Positions 35,229 to 44,479 are shown, numbered from the stretch's first letter. The stretch: DNA of 64,000 bases from Dermacoccus abyssi (GCF_034541975.1 NZ_JAVYJM010000001.1), one strand, 5' to 3'. Made by a program: numbers and translations. Notes: generated by a model from the sequence alone, not told the origin.

Positions 35229-36464
35229 TTAGGCGCCCGTTCCGCTCATCGCAGCAGAGTCCACGTCGAGATTGTCGGCCTCTTCGATGTCCTCGCGGCT
35301 GATGCCGAGCAGGAACAGCACACTGTCCAGGTAGGGCACGTTCACGGCGGCATCGGCCTGAGCCCGCACGACGGGCTTGGCGTTGAACGCAACGCCGAGA
35401 CCGGCGAGCGCGAGCATGTCGAGGTCGTTGGCTCCGTCACCGATCGCGACGGTGCGTTCCAGGGGGAGACCTTCGTTCTGCGCGAAGTGCGCGAGAGCGC
35501 GTGCCTTGCCCTCACGATCGACCACCTCGCCGAGCACACGCCCGGTGAGCTTGCCGTCCGCCACCTCGAGTGTGTTGGCCTGGGCGTACGTGATGCCGAG
35601 TTCGTCGGCCAGGGGGCGCACGACCTCGATGAAGCCACCCGAGACGACGCCGACGGTGAAACCGAGACGCTTGAGGGTGCGCACCAGCGTGCGCGCGCCG
35701 GGCGTCAGGCGAATCGCGGCGCGGACGTCATCGAGCACCTCGACCGGAAGCCCTTCGAGAGCGGCGACACGTGCGTGCAGGGACTCGGCGAAGTCGAGTT
35801 CGCCGCGCATGGCCCGCTCGGTCACCTCGGCGACCTCGGCCTCACGGCCTGCGTGGGCCGCGAGCATCTCGATGACCTCGTCCTGGATGAGTGTCGAGTC
35901 GACGTCCATGACGACGAGACGTCGCCCTCGCCGCGCCAAACCGGCAGCGGCGACACTCGCGTCACAGCCGCTCTCCGCCGAGACCTCGGCCACGCGGCGT
36001 CGCAACTCGACGACCTCGACACCGGACACATCGAGCTCGATGGCCGTCACGGGGGTACGGGCGAGACGACGCACCCGGTCGATGTTTCCGCCGTGGTGCA
36101 CGACTTCGGCGGAGATCTCGGCCAGTGCCTCGGCCGGCACGGTGTCCGCCAGCAGCGTGACGACGGCGCGCCCGGGCAGGCGGTGCACGTCATCCGCCAT
36201 GCCGGACGTCAGCGTGAGCGAGAGGCCACGCAGTTCGGCGAGGCGGCGCATCTCGACCTCGAAGTCCTCCGGATGCTGGGAGGAGACGAGGAAGGACAGC
36301 GTGATGCTCCCGCCGAGCACGGCCTGCCCGACGTCGATGATCTCGACGCCGAACCGGGTCATCGCATCGGCCAGTTCGTGGAAGAGCCCCGGGAAGTCGG
36401 TGCCCTGGAACGTCAGGCCGATGAGGTCGGTACGCGGGTTGTCGTTCGTCACAACCCCATTCAT
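35229..36464 (-). CDS. serB: Phosphoserine phosphatase
   Basis: HAD-superfamily enzyme for the last step of serine synthesis, 411 aa from ATG 36464. The frame is open further upstream, but earlier starts would run into the glgC gene. Two N-terminal ACT-like domains (LIGLTFQGTDFPGLFHELAD and AVVTLLADTVPAEAL) precede the catalytic domain: nucleophile motif VVMDVDSTLIQDEV, motif II VVSGGF and motif IV IGDGANDLDML. This ACT-ACT-HAD layout is the actinobacterial SerB type, in which serine may feed back on the enzyme. It lies 32 nt after glgC. Confidence 0.92.
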   Translation of the reverse strand: MNGVVTNDNPRTDLIGLTFQGTDFPGLFHELADAMTRFGVEIIDVGQAVLGGSITLSFLVSSQHPEDFEVEMRRLAELRGLSLTLTSGMADDVHRLPGRAVVTLLADTVPAEALAEISAEVVHHGGNIDRVRRLARTPVTAIELDVSGVEVVELRRRVAEVSAESGCDASVAAAGLARRGRRLVVMDVDSTLIQDEVIEMLAAHAGREAEVAEVTERAMRGELDFAESLHARVAALEGLPVEVLDDVRAAIRLTPGARTLVRTLKRLGFTVGVVSGGFIEVVRPLADELGITYAQANTLEVADGKLTGRVLGEVVDREGKARALAHFAQNEGLPLERTVAIGDGANDLDMLALAGLGVAFNAKPVVRAQADAAVNVPYLDSVLFLLGISREDIEEADNLDVDSAAMSGTGA

Positions 36465-36495
36465 AGCGTGAACCACTCTCGCGTGCATCCGCCGC

Positions 36496-37749
36496 TCACG
36501 ACGTGATGACCGTGCCCTTGCCGACGACGACAATGCCCGACTCCGTGACGGTGAACCCGCGAGCGCGGTCCTGCTCGTGGTCGAGGCCGATGTGCGTGCC
36601 CTCGGGCAGGTGCACGCCCTTGTCGATGATGGCGCGTCGGATGATGCACGAGCGGCCCACGTCGACGCCGTCGAGGAGGATGGACGAATCCACGTCGCTG
36701 AACGAGTGAACGCGCACGTTCGGCGAGAGCACCGACCGACTCACCGTGGCGCCGGAGATGATGCACCCGGGGGAGATGAGCGAGTTCACGCCCGTACCCG
36801 TGCGTCCGTGCTCGCCGTGGACGAACTTCACCGGCGGGAGGCTCATGCCCGACGTCGTGTGGATGGGCCAGTCGCCGTTGTAGAGGTTGAAGATCGGGTG
36901 GACCGACACGAGGTCCATGTGCGCGTCGTAATAGGAGTCGATGGTGCCGACGTCGCGCCAGTAGCCGCGGTCACGGTCCTCTGCGCCGGGGATCGTGTTG
37001 TCCTTGAAGTCGTAGACGTAGGCCTCGCCCCGGTCGACGAAGGCGGGAACGATGTCGCCGCCCATGTCGTGCTTGCTGCCCTCGAGGTCCGCGTCGCGGG
37101 TGACGGCATCGATCAGTGCGTCCGCCGTGAAGACGTAGTTGCCCATCGAGGCGAGCACCTCGTCGGGGCTGTCCGGCAGGCCCTGGGGGTCGGTGGGCTT
37201 CTCAAGGAAGGCCCGGATGCGCGACGGGTCCTCGGGGTCGACGTCGATGACGCCGAACTGGTCGGCGAGGGAAATGGGCTGACGGATCGCGGCGACGCTC
37301 GCCTTGGCGCCGGAGGCGATGTGCGCCTCGACCATGTCGGCGAAGTCCATGCGATAGACGTGGTCGGCGCCCACGACGACGACGTAGTCGGGCTTCTCGT
37401 CGTAGATGAGGTTGAGGCTCTGGTAGATCGCGTCGGCTGAACCGAGGTACCAGTTCTTGCCCACGCGCTGCTGTGCCGGGACGGGCGTGACGTAGTTGCC
37501 GAGCAACGAACTCATCCGCCACGTCTTCGTGATGTGGCGGTCGAGGCTGTGCGACTTGTACTGGGTCAGCACGACGATCTGGAGGTAGACGCTGTTGACG
37601 AGGTTGCTCAACGCGAAGTCGATGAGTCGGTAGATACCGCCGAACGGCACGGCGGGCTTGGCCCGGTCCGCGGTCAGGGGCATGAGGCGTTTGCCCTCGC
37701 CGCCGGCGAGAACGATGGCTAGGACCTTGGGGCCTCCACGATTTGGCAT
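36496..37749 (-). CDS. glgC: Glucose-1-phosphate adenylyltransferase
   Basis: ADP-glucose pyrophosphorylase, 417 aa, committing step of glycogen/alpha-glucan synthesis. The N-terminal nucleotidyltransferase motif LAIVLAGGEGKRLMPLT, PAVPFGGIYRLIDFALSN, the ADP-Glc site HVYRMDFADM and SMGNYVFTAD are conserved. The C-terminal part is a left-handed beta-helix (SPGCIISGATVSRSVLSPNV). It is divergent from the glycosyltransferase gene across about 60 bp, the same pair organisation as glgC/glgM of mycobacteria. Confidence 0.96.
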   Translation of the reverse strand: MPNRGGPKVLAIVLAGGEGKRLMPLTADRAKPAVPFGGIYRLIDFALSNLVNSVYLQIVVLTQYKSHSLDRHITKTWRMSSLLGNYVTPVPAQQRVGKNWYLGSADAIYQSLNLIYDEKPDYVVVVGADHVYRMDFADMVEAHIASGAKASVAAIRQPISLADQFGVIDVDPEDPSRIRAFLEKPTDPQGLPDSPDEVLASMGNYVFTADALIDAVTRDADLEGSKHDMGGDIVPAFVDRGEAYVYDFKDNTIPGAEDRDRGYWRDVGTIDSYYDAHMDLVSVHPIFNLYNGDWPIHTTSGMSLPPVKFVHGEHGRTGTGVNSLISPGCIISGATVSRSVLSPNVRVHSFSDVDSSILLDGVDVGRSCIIRRAIIDKGVHLPEGTHIGLDHEQDRARGFTVTESGIVVVGKGTVITS

Positions 37750-37812
37750 GCGACTGACAATAGGCGGATCGTGTCTTTCATCACACCCCCGGAGGGACTA
37801 CCGTCTTGTCCC

Positions 37813-39024
37813 GTGAGAGTCGACATCCTGACGAAGGAATACCCGCCCAACATCTACGGCGGCGCCGGGGTCCACGTCGCCGAACTCGTCAAGGCCTTGC
37901 GAGCGACAGGCACGCAGACCAAGGTGCGGGCGTTCGGCGAACCGGTGGGGGAGGCCGACACCGACGGATTTCCCGATCTGCCGCAGCTGGCCGAGGCCAA
38001 CGGCGCGCTGAAGACACTCGGGGTGGACCTCACGATGGTGCCGGCCACCCAAGGTGCCGACATCGTCCACTCGCACACCTGGTACGCCAACTTCGCCGGG
38101 CACCTCGCCTCGATGCTCCACGGCGTCCCGCACGTCATGACGGCGCACAGCCTCGAGCCCATGCGCCCGTGGAAGGCGGAGCAACTCGGTGGCGGCTACG
38201 CACTCAGCTCGTTCATCGAGCGCACCGCCTACGAGGGTGCCGCCGCCGTCATCGCGGTCTCCGACGGCATGCGACGCGACGTGCTGCGCAGCTACCCCCA
38301 GCTCGACGAGAGCAAGGTCCACGTCGTCCACAACGGCATCGACGCAGACGCCTGGGCGCCGGATTACTCCGAGAAGGCGCTGGAGATCGTGCGCGGCCAC
38401 GGCGTCGACACCGGCCGCCCGAGCATTGTGTTCGTCGGTCGCATCACCCGTCAGAAGGGCCTGCCGTTCCTCCTACGCGCCATGCGTGACGTTCCCGCCG
38501 ACGTGCAGCTCGTGCTGTGTGCCGGCGCCCCGGACACCCCCGAGATCCTCGCCGAGGTCGAGGGCCTCATCGACCAGCTGCGCGCCGAGCGCGACGGCGT
38601 CGTGTGGATCCCCGACATGCTGCCCCGCCACGAAGTCGTCGCGCTGCTGTCACAGGCCACCTGCTTCGTGTGCCCGTCCGTCTACGAGCCGCTCGGCATC
38701 GTCAACCTCGAGGCAATGGCGTGCGAGGCGGCCGTCGTCGGCACGGCCACCGGGGGAATCCCCGAGGTCGTCGTGGACGGCGAGACCGGTTGGCTCGTGC
38801 CGATCGAGCAGGTGAACGACGGAACGGGTACGCCCGTCGACCCCGATACGTTCGTCGCCGATCTGGCCCGCGCCCTCACCGAGGCGACCTCCGACGTCGA
38901 AGAGGCCCGCCGACGGGGTCGAGCCGGGCGTCAGCGCGCCGTCGAGCACTTCGGGTGGGACGCGATCGCCGAGCGCACCCAGCAGGTCTACGCGACGGTC
39001 CTCGAAGGCTCCCGTACGGCCTGA
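37813..39024 (+). CDS. glgA: GT4 glycogen synthase / maltose-1-phosphate synthase (GlgA/GlgM type)
   Basis: GT-B fold glycosyltransferase of 403 aa using ADP-glucose. GTG 37813 gives the natural start VRVDILTKEYPPNIYGGAGVH; an ATG 42 nt upstream is unlikely. Motifs include HSHTWYANFAGHLASML, HVVHNGIDADAWAP, IVFVGRITRQKGLPFLL and the nucleotide-sugar EX7E block CPSVYEPLGIVNLEAMACE. Mycobacterial homologues beside glgC make maltose-1-phosphate from ADP-glucose and glucose-1-phosphate, so GlgM activity is likely here; sequence alone does not separate it from elongating GlgA. A GGAGGG lies rather far (16 nt) upstream. Confidence 0.9.
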   Translation: MRVDILTKEYPPNIYGGAGVHVAELVKALRATGTQTKVRAFGEPVGEADTDGFPDLPQLAEANGALKTLGVDLTMVPATQGADIVHSHTWYANFAGHLASMLHGVPHVMTAHSLEPMRPWKAEQLGGGYALSSFIERTAYEGAAAVIAVSDGMRRDVLRSYPQLDESKVHVVHNGIDADAWAPDYSEKALEIVRGHGVDTGRPSIVFVGRITRQKGLPFLLRAMRDVPADVQLVLCAGAPDTPEILAEVEGLIDQLRAERDGVVWIPDMLPRHEVVALLSQATCFVCPSVYEPLGIVNLEAMACEAAVVGTATGGIPEVVVDGETGWLVPIEQVNDGTGTPVDPDTFVADLARALTEATSDVEEARRRGRAGRQRAVEHFGWDAIAERTQQVYATVLEGSRTA

Positions 39025-39073
39025 TACGTCATTGCCGGAGACACTCCGCTCTGAGCACACCGCAACGCGCGAT

Positions 39074-39110
39074 CGACGTTGCCCGTCCTCATCGAGGGCG
39101 GGCAGCGTCG
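39074..39110. terminator. Terminator hairpin at the end of glgA and the convergent hypothetical gene
   Basis: A 17-bp stem (39074-39090 with 39094-39110, two G-T pairs) and an ATC loop. It overlaps the last codons of the reverse-strand gene at 39089. Confidence 0.6.
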
Positions 39111-39850
39111 TGTGCGAGGCCGATGGCAGCCGCCGTCGCGGCCTGTGCGAGAGCGAGTTCGGCCTCGTCGAGCAGGGAGCGCAGCGTGCGCTCGCGCGCT
39201 GCGACGCTACCCGCGTCGAGGCCGCCGCTCGTCGTCAGTGCCTCGTCGAGGGCGGCGACGACGAGGCCGGCCGTCGTGATGATGCGCATCGCCCGCGGGT
39301 GCAGGCCCGGTGGCAACGCCCAGCGCGCGCCGTCGAGGCGTTCGTCGACGCGCTCGCGGGCCGAGGAGCCGTGGAACGGTGCGATGTGCAGGGATTCGAG
39401 CACCCCGACGTGCGCCAGCAACGCCTCGCGGAAGCGTCGGTCGATATCGGCCAGTGCAAGTGCCTCGAGGCGGTGGATCGGCACCGGGTCGCTGTCGTGC
39501 GGTTCGAGCGTGAGCTTGAGGCCCTCGTCGCCGGCCGGCCCGTAATACTCCAGCCGCGGCACGAGCACCCCGCCGAGCGACGGCCCGAACAGGCATTCTC
39601 CGGCTTCGATCGCAGCCTGAGTCGCGGGTCCGCCGGGCGGCAGCAACCCGCCGTGGACCCCCGGGCGGGGCAGGTCGACGCAGACAATGCGTTCGCCGAG
39701 GTCACGCCACAGTTCGAGGCGCGGCAGGCCACCCTCGACGGCGTCGACGTCGGGCAGCGCGGCGCCGATCGCCTCGCTGAGCGGGCGATCGGCGGCGATG
39801 GCGTGCGTGGCCCACAGGGCCAGGCGCACGGAGGCAGGCAGTTCGTACAC
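39089..39850 (-). CDS. Conserved hypothetical protein, actinobacterial type
   Basis: 253-aa soluble protein that I do not recognise as a characterised family. It starts MYELPASVRLALWATHAI and contains LWRDLGERIVCVDLPRPG, GECLFGPSLGGVLVPRLEYYGP and an Ala-rich helical C-terminus. No catalytic signature, signal peptide or membrane helix is evident. It lies 25 nt after the MFS gene on the same strand, so it is probably the third gene of the GntR-MFS operon. No function is proposed. Confidence 0.7.
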   Translation of the reverse strand: MYELPASVRLALWATHAIAADRPLSEAIGAALPDVDAVEGGLPRLELWRDLGERIVCVDLPRPGVHGGLLPPGGPATQAAIEAGECLFGPSLGGVLVPRLEYYGPAGDEGLKLTLEPHDSDPVPIHRLEALALADIDRRFREALLAHVGVLESLHIAPFHGSSARERVDERLDGARWALPPGLHPRAMRIITTAGLVVAALDEALTTSGGLDAGSVAARERTLRSLLDEAELALAQAATAAAIGLAHDAARPR

Positions 39851-39875
39851 GATCGCCCAGCCTAGTGGCGACGGG

Positions 39876-41162
39876 TCAGTGCGCCAGAGCCGTCGGAAGG
39901 TGCTTGCGCGAGAACATCAGGACGACGCCGAGGCTCAGCGCGGCGAGCACGACGCCACCGACGAACATCACGGGGTAGCTCAGCCAATGGCTGACGACGG
40001 CGAGTGCGGCGGGCACGAAGAAGCCGAGGTAGGTGATCGAATAGTAGACAGCCGTCAGTCCCGCGAGGTCCTCGGGACCGGCGATGCGCTGCACCTCCTG
40101 CAGGCCGGAGACAAGCAGCATGCCGTAGGCGAGACCGAGGACGGCGGCCGCGACGAGCGCGAGCCACGGGCTGACGAGGCGCGCTGCAAGTGCGGCGATG
40201 CCGAGGCCGGGCAGCGTCATCGTCAGGGCGATGATGATGGCGCGCGCGGAGCTGACGTCGTCGAAGCGCTTGCCGACCTGCTGGATGAACAGCCCGCAGC
40301 CGAGCGCGACGAGGCACAGCAGGCCCGAGAAGGCGATGCCGAACGAGCCGGTGCGATCACCCATGACGGCGGGCAGCACGGCATAGGCGCATCCCGCGCA
40401 GCCGAACACCCACGGCGCCATCGGCAGGACGACGAACAGGAAGCGACGGTGGCCCGCAGCGGGCACGCGCAGGTCGTCGAGGAAGCGTCCCGGCATCTTT
40501 TGGGCGGCATGCGTCTCGGGGGCGCGCGTCAGGAGCACATAGCTCGCCGCCGTGATGACGAGGTGGACGAGGTAGCACAACTCCGCGGGCAGCGGCGCGA
40601 ACTGCGCGAGCGCCGCTGCGGTGGCGGCGCCGAGCGCGAATCCGGCCGTCAGGCTGATGGAGGCGCGACGCGCGCCCGCGGCGGCGTCGGCCTCGGCGTC
40701 GAACGGGGGGCTCGACAGTTCTTTGATCCACGAGCCGCCGACAACCATGGCGAGCCCGAGCGCCAGGCCGGAGAAGATGCGGCCGACGAAGAGCACGGCC
40801 GGCGAGCCGGAGCCGACGGCGAGCAGCACCGACGCGATGATCGCGAGGATCGGCGCGGGCAGCATGAGAGGGCGACGGCCCCAGCGGTCCGAGGCGGGCC
40901 CGCCGAGCAGCAGCGCGGGCATGATGCCGAGGACGTACGCACCGAGCAGCAGGTCGACGGCGCCCGTCGAGAGCGCGTCGATGTCACGGTAGAGCCCGAG
41001 CAGCGGCGTGAACTGATTGCCACCCCACGCGACGGTGAACATCGCCGCCCCGACCGGCAGCCAGGCGGCACGCGCGCCCCCGGCGCCGGCGCGCTCGGGG
41101 CTGTCGACGCTCGTCGTGACGCGTTCGTGGCTGGTGGTGCGGGTCGGGGTGTCGAGTGACAC
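39876..41162 (-). CDS. MFS transporter
   Basis: Major facilitator with 428 aa and about 12 membrane helices in two halves. The loop 2-3 motif PALLLGGPASDRWGRRPLML matches the MFS signature GxxxDRxGRR. LLGLYRDIDALSTGAVDLLL and the central basic loop (LLTRAPETHAAQKMPGRF) separate the halves. It is preceded by a GntR regulator gene on the same strand and probably exports or imports the compound sensed by that regulator, which is inference. The substrate is unknown. Confidence 0.88.
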   Translation of the reverse strand: MSLDTPTRTTSHERVTTSVDSPERAGAGGARAAWLPVGAAMFTVAWGGNQFTPLLGLYRDIDALSTGAVDLLLGAYVLGIMPALLLGGPASDRWGRRPLMLPAPILAIIASVLLAVGSGSPAVLFVGRIFSGLALGLAMVVGGSWIKELSSPPFDAEADAAAGARRASISLTAGFALGAATAAALAQFAPLPAELCYLVHLVITAASYVLLTRAPETHAAQKMPGRFLDDLRVPAAGHRRFLFVVLPMAPWVFGCAGCAYAVLPAVMGDRTGSFGIAFSGLLCLVALGCGLFIQQVGKRFDDVSSARAIIIALTMTLPGLGIAALAARLVSPWLALVAAAVLGLAYGMLLVSGLQEVQRIAGPEDLAGLTAVYYSITYLGFFVPAALAVVSHWLSYPVMFVGGVVLAALSLGVVLMFSRKHLPTALAH

Positions 41163-41219
41163 GCGGGGGCCTTTCGTCGGGTGTGGGTGAGTGGTGCGAA
41201 ACTCGTGTGGTCGGAGGGC

Positions 41220-41861
41220 TCAGGGGAGCAGTCCGTCGTAGGAGTGGTGCAGGTGCGCCGTCAGCTCCTGCTCGAAACCAGTCGCGTCTCCCGCGGCGAC
41301 GAGGTCGACGAGACGGGCGTGGGCGGTGAGGACGTCGCGGCAGCGGCGGTCGTCCTTCCACAGGATGCGCGCGGCCATTCGGCGCTGACGTTCCCCGAGA
41401 CGCTCGTAGAACTCGGTGAGGATGGCGTTGCCACCGGCGGCGACGAGGTGGGTGTGGAACACGCAGTCGGTCTCGGTGAAGTCGTCGTGGTCGCCGGTTT
41501 CGAGGCTCTGGCGCTGACGGCGCAGGATCTCGCCGAGATCGATGGCGACGTCGCGGTGCTCCTGCGCCGCGACGACGCTGCGCGCCGCACGCGACTCCAC
41601 CGCGATGCGCGCCTCGACGACGTCACGCACCTCGCGCGGTTCAACGGCGCGCACGAGCGCGCCGCGCTTGGGGTACAGCGTCATCCACCCCTCGGCCTGC
41701 AGCCGGACGAACGCCTCGCGCACGGGGGTGCGGGAGACGTCGAGCAGCTCCGAGATCTCACCCTCGCTGATGAGGGCGCCCCCGGCGATCGAGCCGTCGA
41801 GGATGCAGCCCTTCACCTCGCGGTAGACCGCGTCGGCCGCGGAGATCTTCGGCTCGCTCAT
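41220..41861 (-). CDS. GntR/FadR-family (FCD domain) transcriptional regulator
   Basis: 213 aa from ATG 41861, chosen because GAGGAG precedes it by five bases; an upstream extension lies in the promoter. The winged helix-turn-helix is IAGGALISEGEISELLDVSRTPVREAF with the GntR hallmark SRTPVREAFVRLQAEGW. The FCD effector domain shows metal-ligand-like Asp/His residues in the segments starting TETDCVFHTHLV and HARLVDLVAAGD. It heads a minus-strand operon with the MFS gene and likely binds the palindrome just upstream. Confidence 0.9.
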   Translation of the reverse strand: MSEPKISAADAVYREVKGCILDGSIAGGALISEGEISELLDVSRTPVREAFVRLQAEGWMTLYPKRGALVRAVEPREVRDVVEARIAVESRAARSVVAAQEHRDVAIDLGEILRRQRQSLETGDHDDFTETDCVFHTHLVAAGGNAILTEFYERLGERQRRMAARILWKDDRRCRDVLTAHARLVDLVAAGDATGFEQELTAHLHHSYDGLLP

Positions 41862-41922
41862 GCTCGCTCCTCGTTCAAGTGGTCGATGTGCTGCCCACGC
41901 TTGCAGGCGTTCGACGCAACAT

Positions 41923-41939
41923 AGATACAAGTTGTAGCT
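41923..41939. promoter_or_regulatory. Probable GntR operator
   Basis: TACAA-G-TTGTA forms a perfect odd-centred palindrome (41926-41936) extended by AG...CT on each side, 60 bp upstream of the regulator start. FadR-type GntR proteins bind short T/G-rich palindromes like this. Confidence 0.45.
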
Positions 41940-42034
41940 TACACCCGTGTCGGCTGGGCGTCAGGCGCGTCCACGACGTCATCCGTGCCGTGTCGCGTAG
42001 CATTCGACCCCGTCGAGTCAGTAGGGTCACGGGT

Positions 42035-42820
42035 ATGAGCGATGTGTTGTCCTTCTCCGGGGTCGGTGTCACGCGCGGCGCGCAGAAGCTGCTCGACGAC
42101 ATCAACTGGGACGTCGAGGAGGGCGAGCGTTGGGTCGTCGTCGGCCCCAACGGCGCCGGTAAGTCGACGCTACTGTCCATCGCGTCCGGGCGGATGCACC
42201 CGAGTGCCGGTGTGGCCGGCATCCTCGGCGAGGTGCTCGGCGCCGTGGACGTGTTCGAACTGCGTCCGCGTATCGGCCTGTCGGCCGCCACGATCGCCGA
42301 CCGTATTCCGAACGCTGAGAAGGTTTCCGACGTCGTCGTCACGGCCAGCTACGGCATGGTCGGACGCTGGCGCGAGAAGTACGACGAGTTCGACCACGGC
42401 CGTGCTGCGGAACTGCTCGAGGAGATGGGTGTCTCGCACCTCGCCGAGCGTCGCTTCGGGACGTTGAGCGAAGGTGAACGCAAGCGCGTTCTCATCGCCC
42501 GCGCTCTCATGACCGACCCGGAGCTCATGCTCCTCGACGAACCCGCCGCAGGGCTCGACCTCGGCGCCCGTGAAGATCTCGTCGGTCGCCTCAGCACACT
42601 CGCCGAGGACCTCGACGCTCCGGCGCTCGTCCTCGTCACGCACCACGTCGAAGAAATCCCGCCGGGCTTCACCGACATCCTCATGCTGCGCGAGGGCCGT
42701 GTCGTGGCGGCCGGCCCGATCGAGTCGACCCTCACGGCGGAGAACCTGTCGGAGACCTTCGGCATGCCGCTCGAACTCGAGCAGCACGGCGAACGCTGGA
42801 GCGCCCGAGCCGCTCGCTGA
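42035..42820 (+). CDS. Stand-alone ABC ATP-binding protein
   Basis: 261 aa from ATG 42035; the longer open frame overlaps the GntR promoter. Walker A VVGPNGAGKSTLLS, Q-loop-like GLSAATIADRIPNAEKV, signature TLSEGERKRVLIA (SEGE in place of SGGQ), Walker B LMLLDEPAAGLDLGARE and H-loop VLVTHHVEEIPPGFTD. This form matches the YlmA/ModF-like cytosolic ATPases; no permease gene is adjacent, so it may serve a permease elsewhere or a non-transport role. It is divergent from the GntR gene. Confidence 0.88.
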   Translation: MSDVLSFSGVGVTRGAQKLLDDINWDVEEGERWVVVGPNGAGKSTLLSIASGRMHPSAGVAGILGEVLGAVDVFELRPRIGLSAATIADRIPNAEKVSDVVVTASYGMVGRWREKYDEFDHGRAAELLEEMGVSHLAERRFGTLSEGERKRVLIARALMTDPELMLLDEPAAGLDLGAREDLVGRLSTLAEDLDAPALVLVTHHVEEIPPGFTDILMLREGRVVAAGPIESTLTAENLSETFGMPLELEQHGERWSARAAR

Positions 42821-42919
42821 TTTCTTGGTGCGAAGGCCGCACGCCTTCGTCCGTGTGCGGCACCCACGGCCCCACCGTGCCCACGCGCCCCTCCTCGTGG
42901 CCGTGAGAAGGATGTCGAC

Positions 42920-43696
42920 ATGGGTCTGTGGGAAGCGCTCGCCATCATCGCGGCGGGTATGGCTGCTGGCATGATCAACGCGGTTGTCGGTTCCGGCACC
43001 CTCGTCACCTTCCCTACTCTTCTCGCCCTCGGGTACCCGGCCGTCACGGCCAATATGAGCAACACGATCGGACTCGTGGCCGGCGGCATCACGAGCACTC
43101 TGGGTTACCGCGAGGAACTGCGCGGCAAGGCCGCCCGCCTCAAGCGGATCGTTCCGTTCTCCTTCTTCGGTGCCGTGGTCGGCGCGCTGCTCCTGCTCGT
43201 GCTTCCCGAGTCGGCCTTCGACGCGATCGTCCCGGTGCTCATCGCGCTGGGCGTGCTCCTCGTGCTCGCCGGACCGTGGCTCAACAAGAAGGCCGCGAAA
43301 GCACACGAGGACGCCGACCCCACGCGTCCGTTCGCGGGGCCCCGCCTCGTCGCGCTGGCCGTCGGAATCTTCGTGGCCGGTATGTACGGCGGCTACTTCG
43401 GCGCGGCCCAAGGCATCATCCTCATGGGCCTCATGAGCGTTCTCCTGCCTGATCCGCTGCAGGAGATCAACGGCATCAAGAACGTTCTCGGCACGGTGGT
43501 CAACGGCGTCGCAGCCCTGACGTTCATGGTCGTCGCGACCGACCAGATCGACTGGGCCGTGGCGGCCCTCGTCGGCATCGGCGCTCTCGTCGGCGGCTTC
43601 GTGGGAGCGCGCGTCGGGCGCAAGCTCAACCCGTGGGTCCTGCGCGTCCTCATCACCGTCATCGGCATCATCGCGATCGTCAACATCCTGCGCTGA
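42920..43696 (+). CDS. TSUP (TauE/SafE) family sulfite/organoanion exporter
   Basis: 258-aa membrane protein with about eight helices in two repeats. The first repeat opens with MAAGMINAVVGSGTLVTFPTLLALGYPAVTAN-type sequence and the second with GMYGGYFGAAQGIILMGLMS, both hallmarks of TauE/SafE. A basic loop (YREELRGKAARLKR) follows the third helix. AGAAGGA lies eight bases before the ATG. Family members export sulfite, sulfoacetate or related anions; the substrate here is not evident. Confidence 0.9.
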   Translation: MGLWEALAIIAAGMAAGMINAVVGSGTLVTFPTLLALGYPAVTANMSNTIGLVAGGITSTLGYREELRGKAARLKRIVPFSFFGAVVGALLLLVLPESAFDAIVPVLIALGVLLVLAGPWLNKKAAKAHEDADPTRPFAGPRLVALAVGIFVAGMYGGYFGAAQGIILMGLMSVLLPDPLQEINGIKNVLGTVVNGVAALTFMVVATDQIDWAVAALVGIGALVGGFVGARVGRKLNPWVLRVLITVIGIIAIVNILR

Positions 43697-43719
43697 TCCC
43701 GCCCGCGTACCCTTGTGCG

Positions 43720-44175
43720 GTGCCGATCGAGATCACGAGCCCCGACGACGAACGCGTCGCCGACTACTTCCGCCTCACCGACGTCGCGCTGCGCAAGAAG
43801 CTCGAGACCGAGCGTGGCCTCTACATCGCCGAGAGCGAGAAGGTCATCCGCCGGGCACTCTCCCGGGGTGACGTTCCCCGCAGCTTCCTCATGGGCGAGC
43901 GCTGGCTCACCGACCTGGCAGACGTCGTCGCCGACGCCGAGGCCCAAGGCGTTCCGGTCTACGTGGGGGAGGCCGACGTCATCGAGTCGATGACCGGCTT
44001 TCACCTCCACCGCGGAGCGCTTGCGTCGATGAATCGTCCGGCCCTCGCCGACCCCGCGGAGTTGCTCCGTGGGGCCCGCCGCGTCGTGGTGCTCGAGGAC
44101 ATCGTCGATCACACGAAGGTCGGTGCTCTAATTCGTAATGCCGCCGCGCGACTGGCGTCGAAGCGTTCCTCGTGA
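43720..44175 (+). pseudogene. 5' part of a TrmH/SpoU RNA methyltransferase gene, interrupted by the copper island
   Basis: GTG 43720 opens MPIEITSPDDERVADYFRLT, the substrate-binding N-terminal domain of TrmH-type 2'-O-ribose methyltransferases. It continues through ERGLYIAESEKVIRRAL, FHLHRGALASMNRP and RRVVVLEDIVDHT, which leads into the SAM-binding knot. At 44119 host sequence gives way to island sequence; translation reads KVGALIRNAAA and then stops at 44175 in a shifted frame. The missing knot domain lies 10.2 kb away at 54319-54726 in the same orientation. Together the two parts make a normal gene of about 270 codons. As it stands the enzyme is inactive. Confidence 0.88.
44119..44126 (+). 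repeat. Left core direct repeat of the copper island
   Basis: GTCGGTGC, identical to 54319-54326, at the point where host spoU sequence changes to island sequence. It encodes V-G-A of the SAM-binding motif. Confidence 0.6.
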
Positions 44176-44246
44176 CTCCACGTTGCGACGACCCGTTGTG
44201 CCGACGAGCAATCCGAGCCTCGATGGGGACCGTCTTCCAGTTCTTG
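44119..44246 (+). pseudogene. Island-borne spoU fragment (diverged duplicate of the knot region)
   Basis: Translated with one frame correction near 44155, this stretch reads VGALIRNAAA, then GVEAFLVTPRCDDPL and CRRAIRASMGTVFQFL. It aligns with VGAIFRSAAALGVDAVLVTP and RCADPLYRRSIRVSMGTVFQ of the host copy at 54319 onward. Codons are less G/C-ending than in the host copy (cta, att, cgt, aat), so it came with the island from another genome. It ends abruptly after FQFL. Confidence 0.8.
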
Positions 44247-44479
44247 CGGCCTCGTCTCCTCGAGCCGGCCTCGCTGGCGAGCTCGGTGCGGAGCTGGCTG
44301 ACCGATTGCCAGTCAACCTCCATGACCAGTTCGCCTCGGCTGCCGCATTTGCTGAGGGTGACGACCCAGCGCGGTGGGCGCGCCGGGCGAGCAGCCTGTT
44401 CGACCTGATCAAGAATCCAGGCCGGGTACTGGCGGAGCTCGGCAAGGCTCAGCACCGACAAGTCTGAGCTTGAGGACAT
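44247..44479 (-). CDS. Uncertain ORF fragment next to the island's left end
   Basis: A reverse-strand frame from ATG 44479 reads MSSSSDLSVLSLAELRQYPA and continues with PPRWVVTLSKCGSRGELVME, a plausible protein start of about 77 residues. Beyond 44246 the frame merely runs antisense through the spoU fragment. It could be a gene truncated when the spoU fragment was joined, or noise. I do not recognise the family. Between 44480 and 44720 no convincing gene is seen, only a TCCCCCA/TGGGGGA inverted repeat near 44511-44546. Confidence 0.25.
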
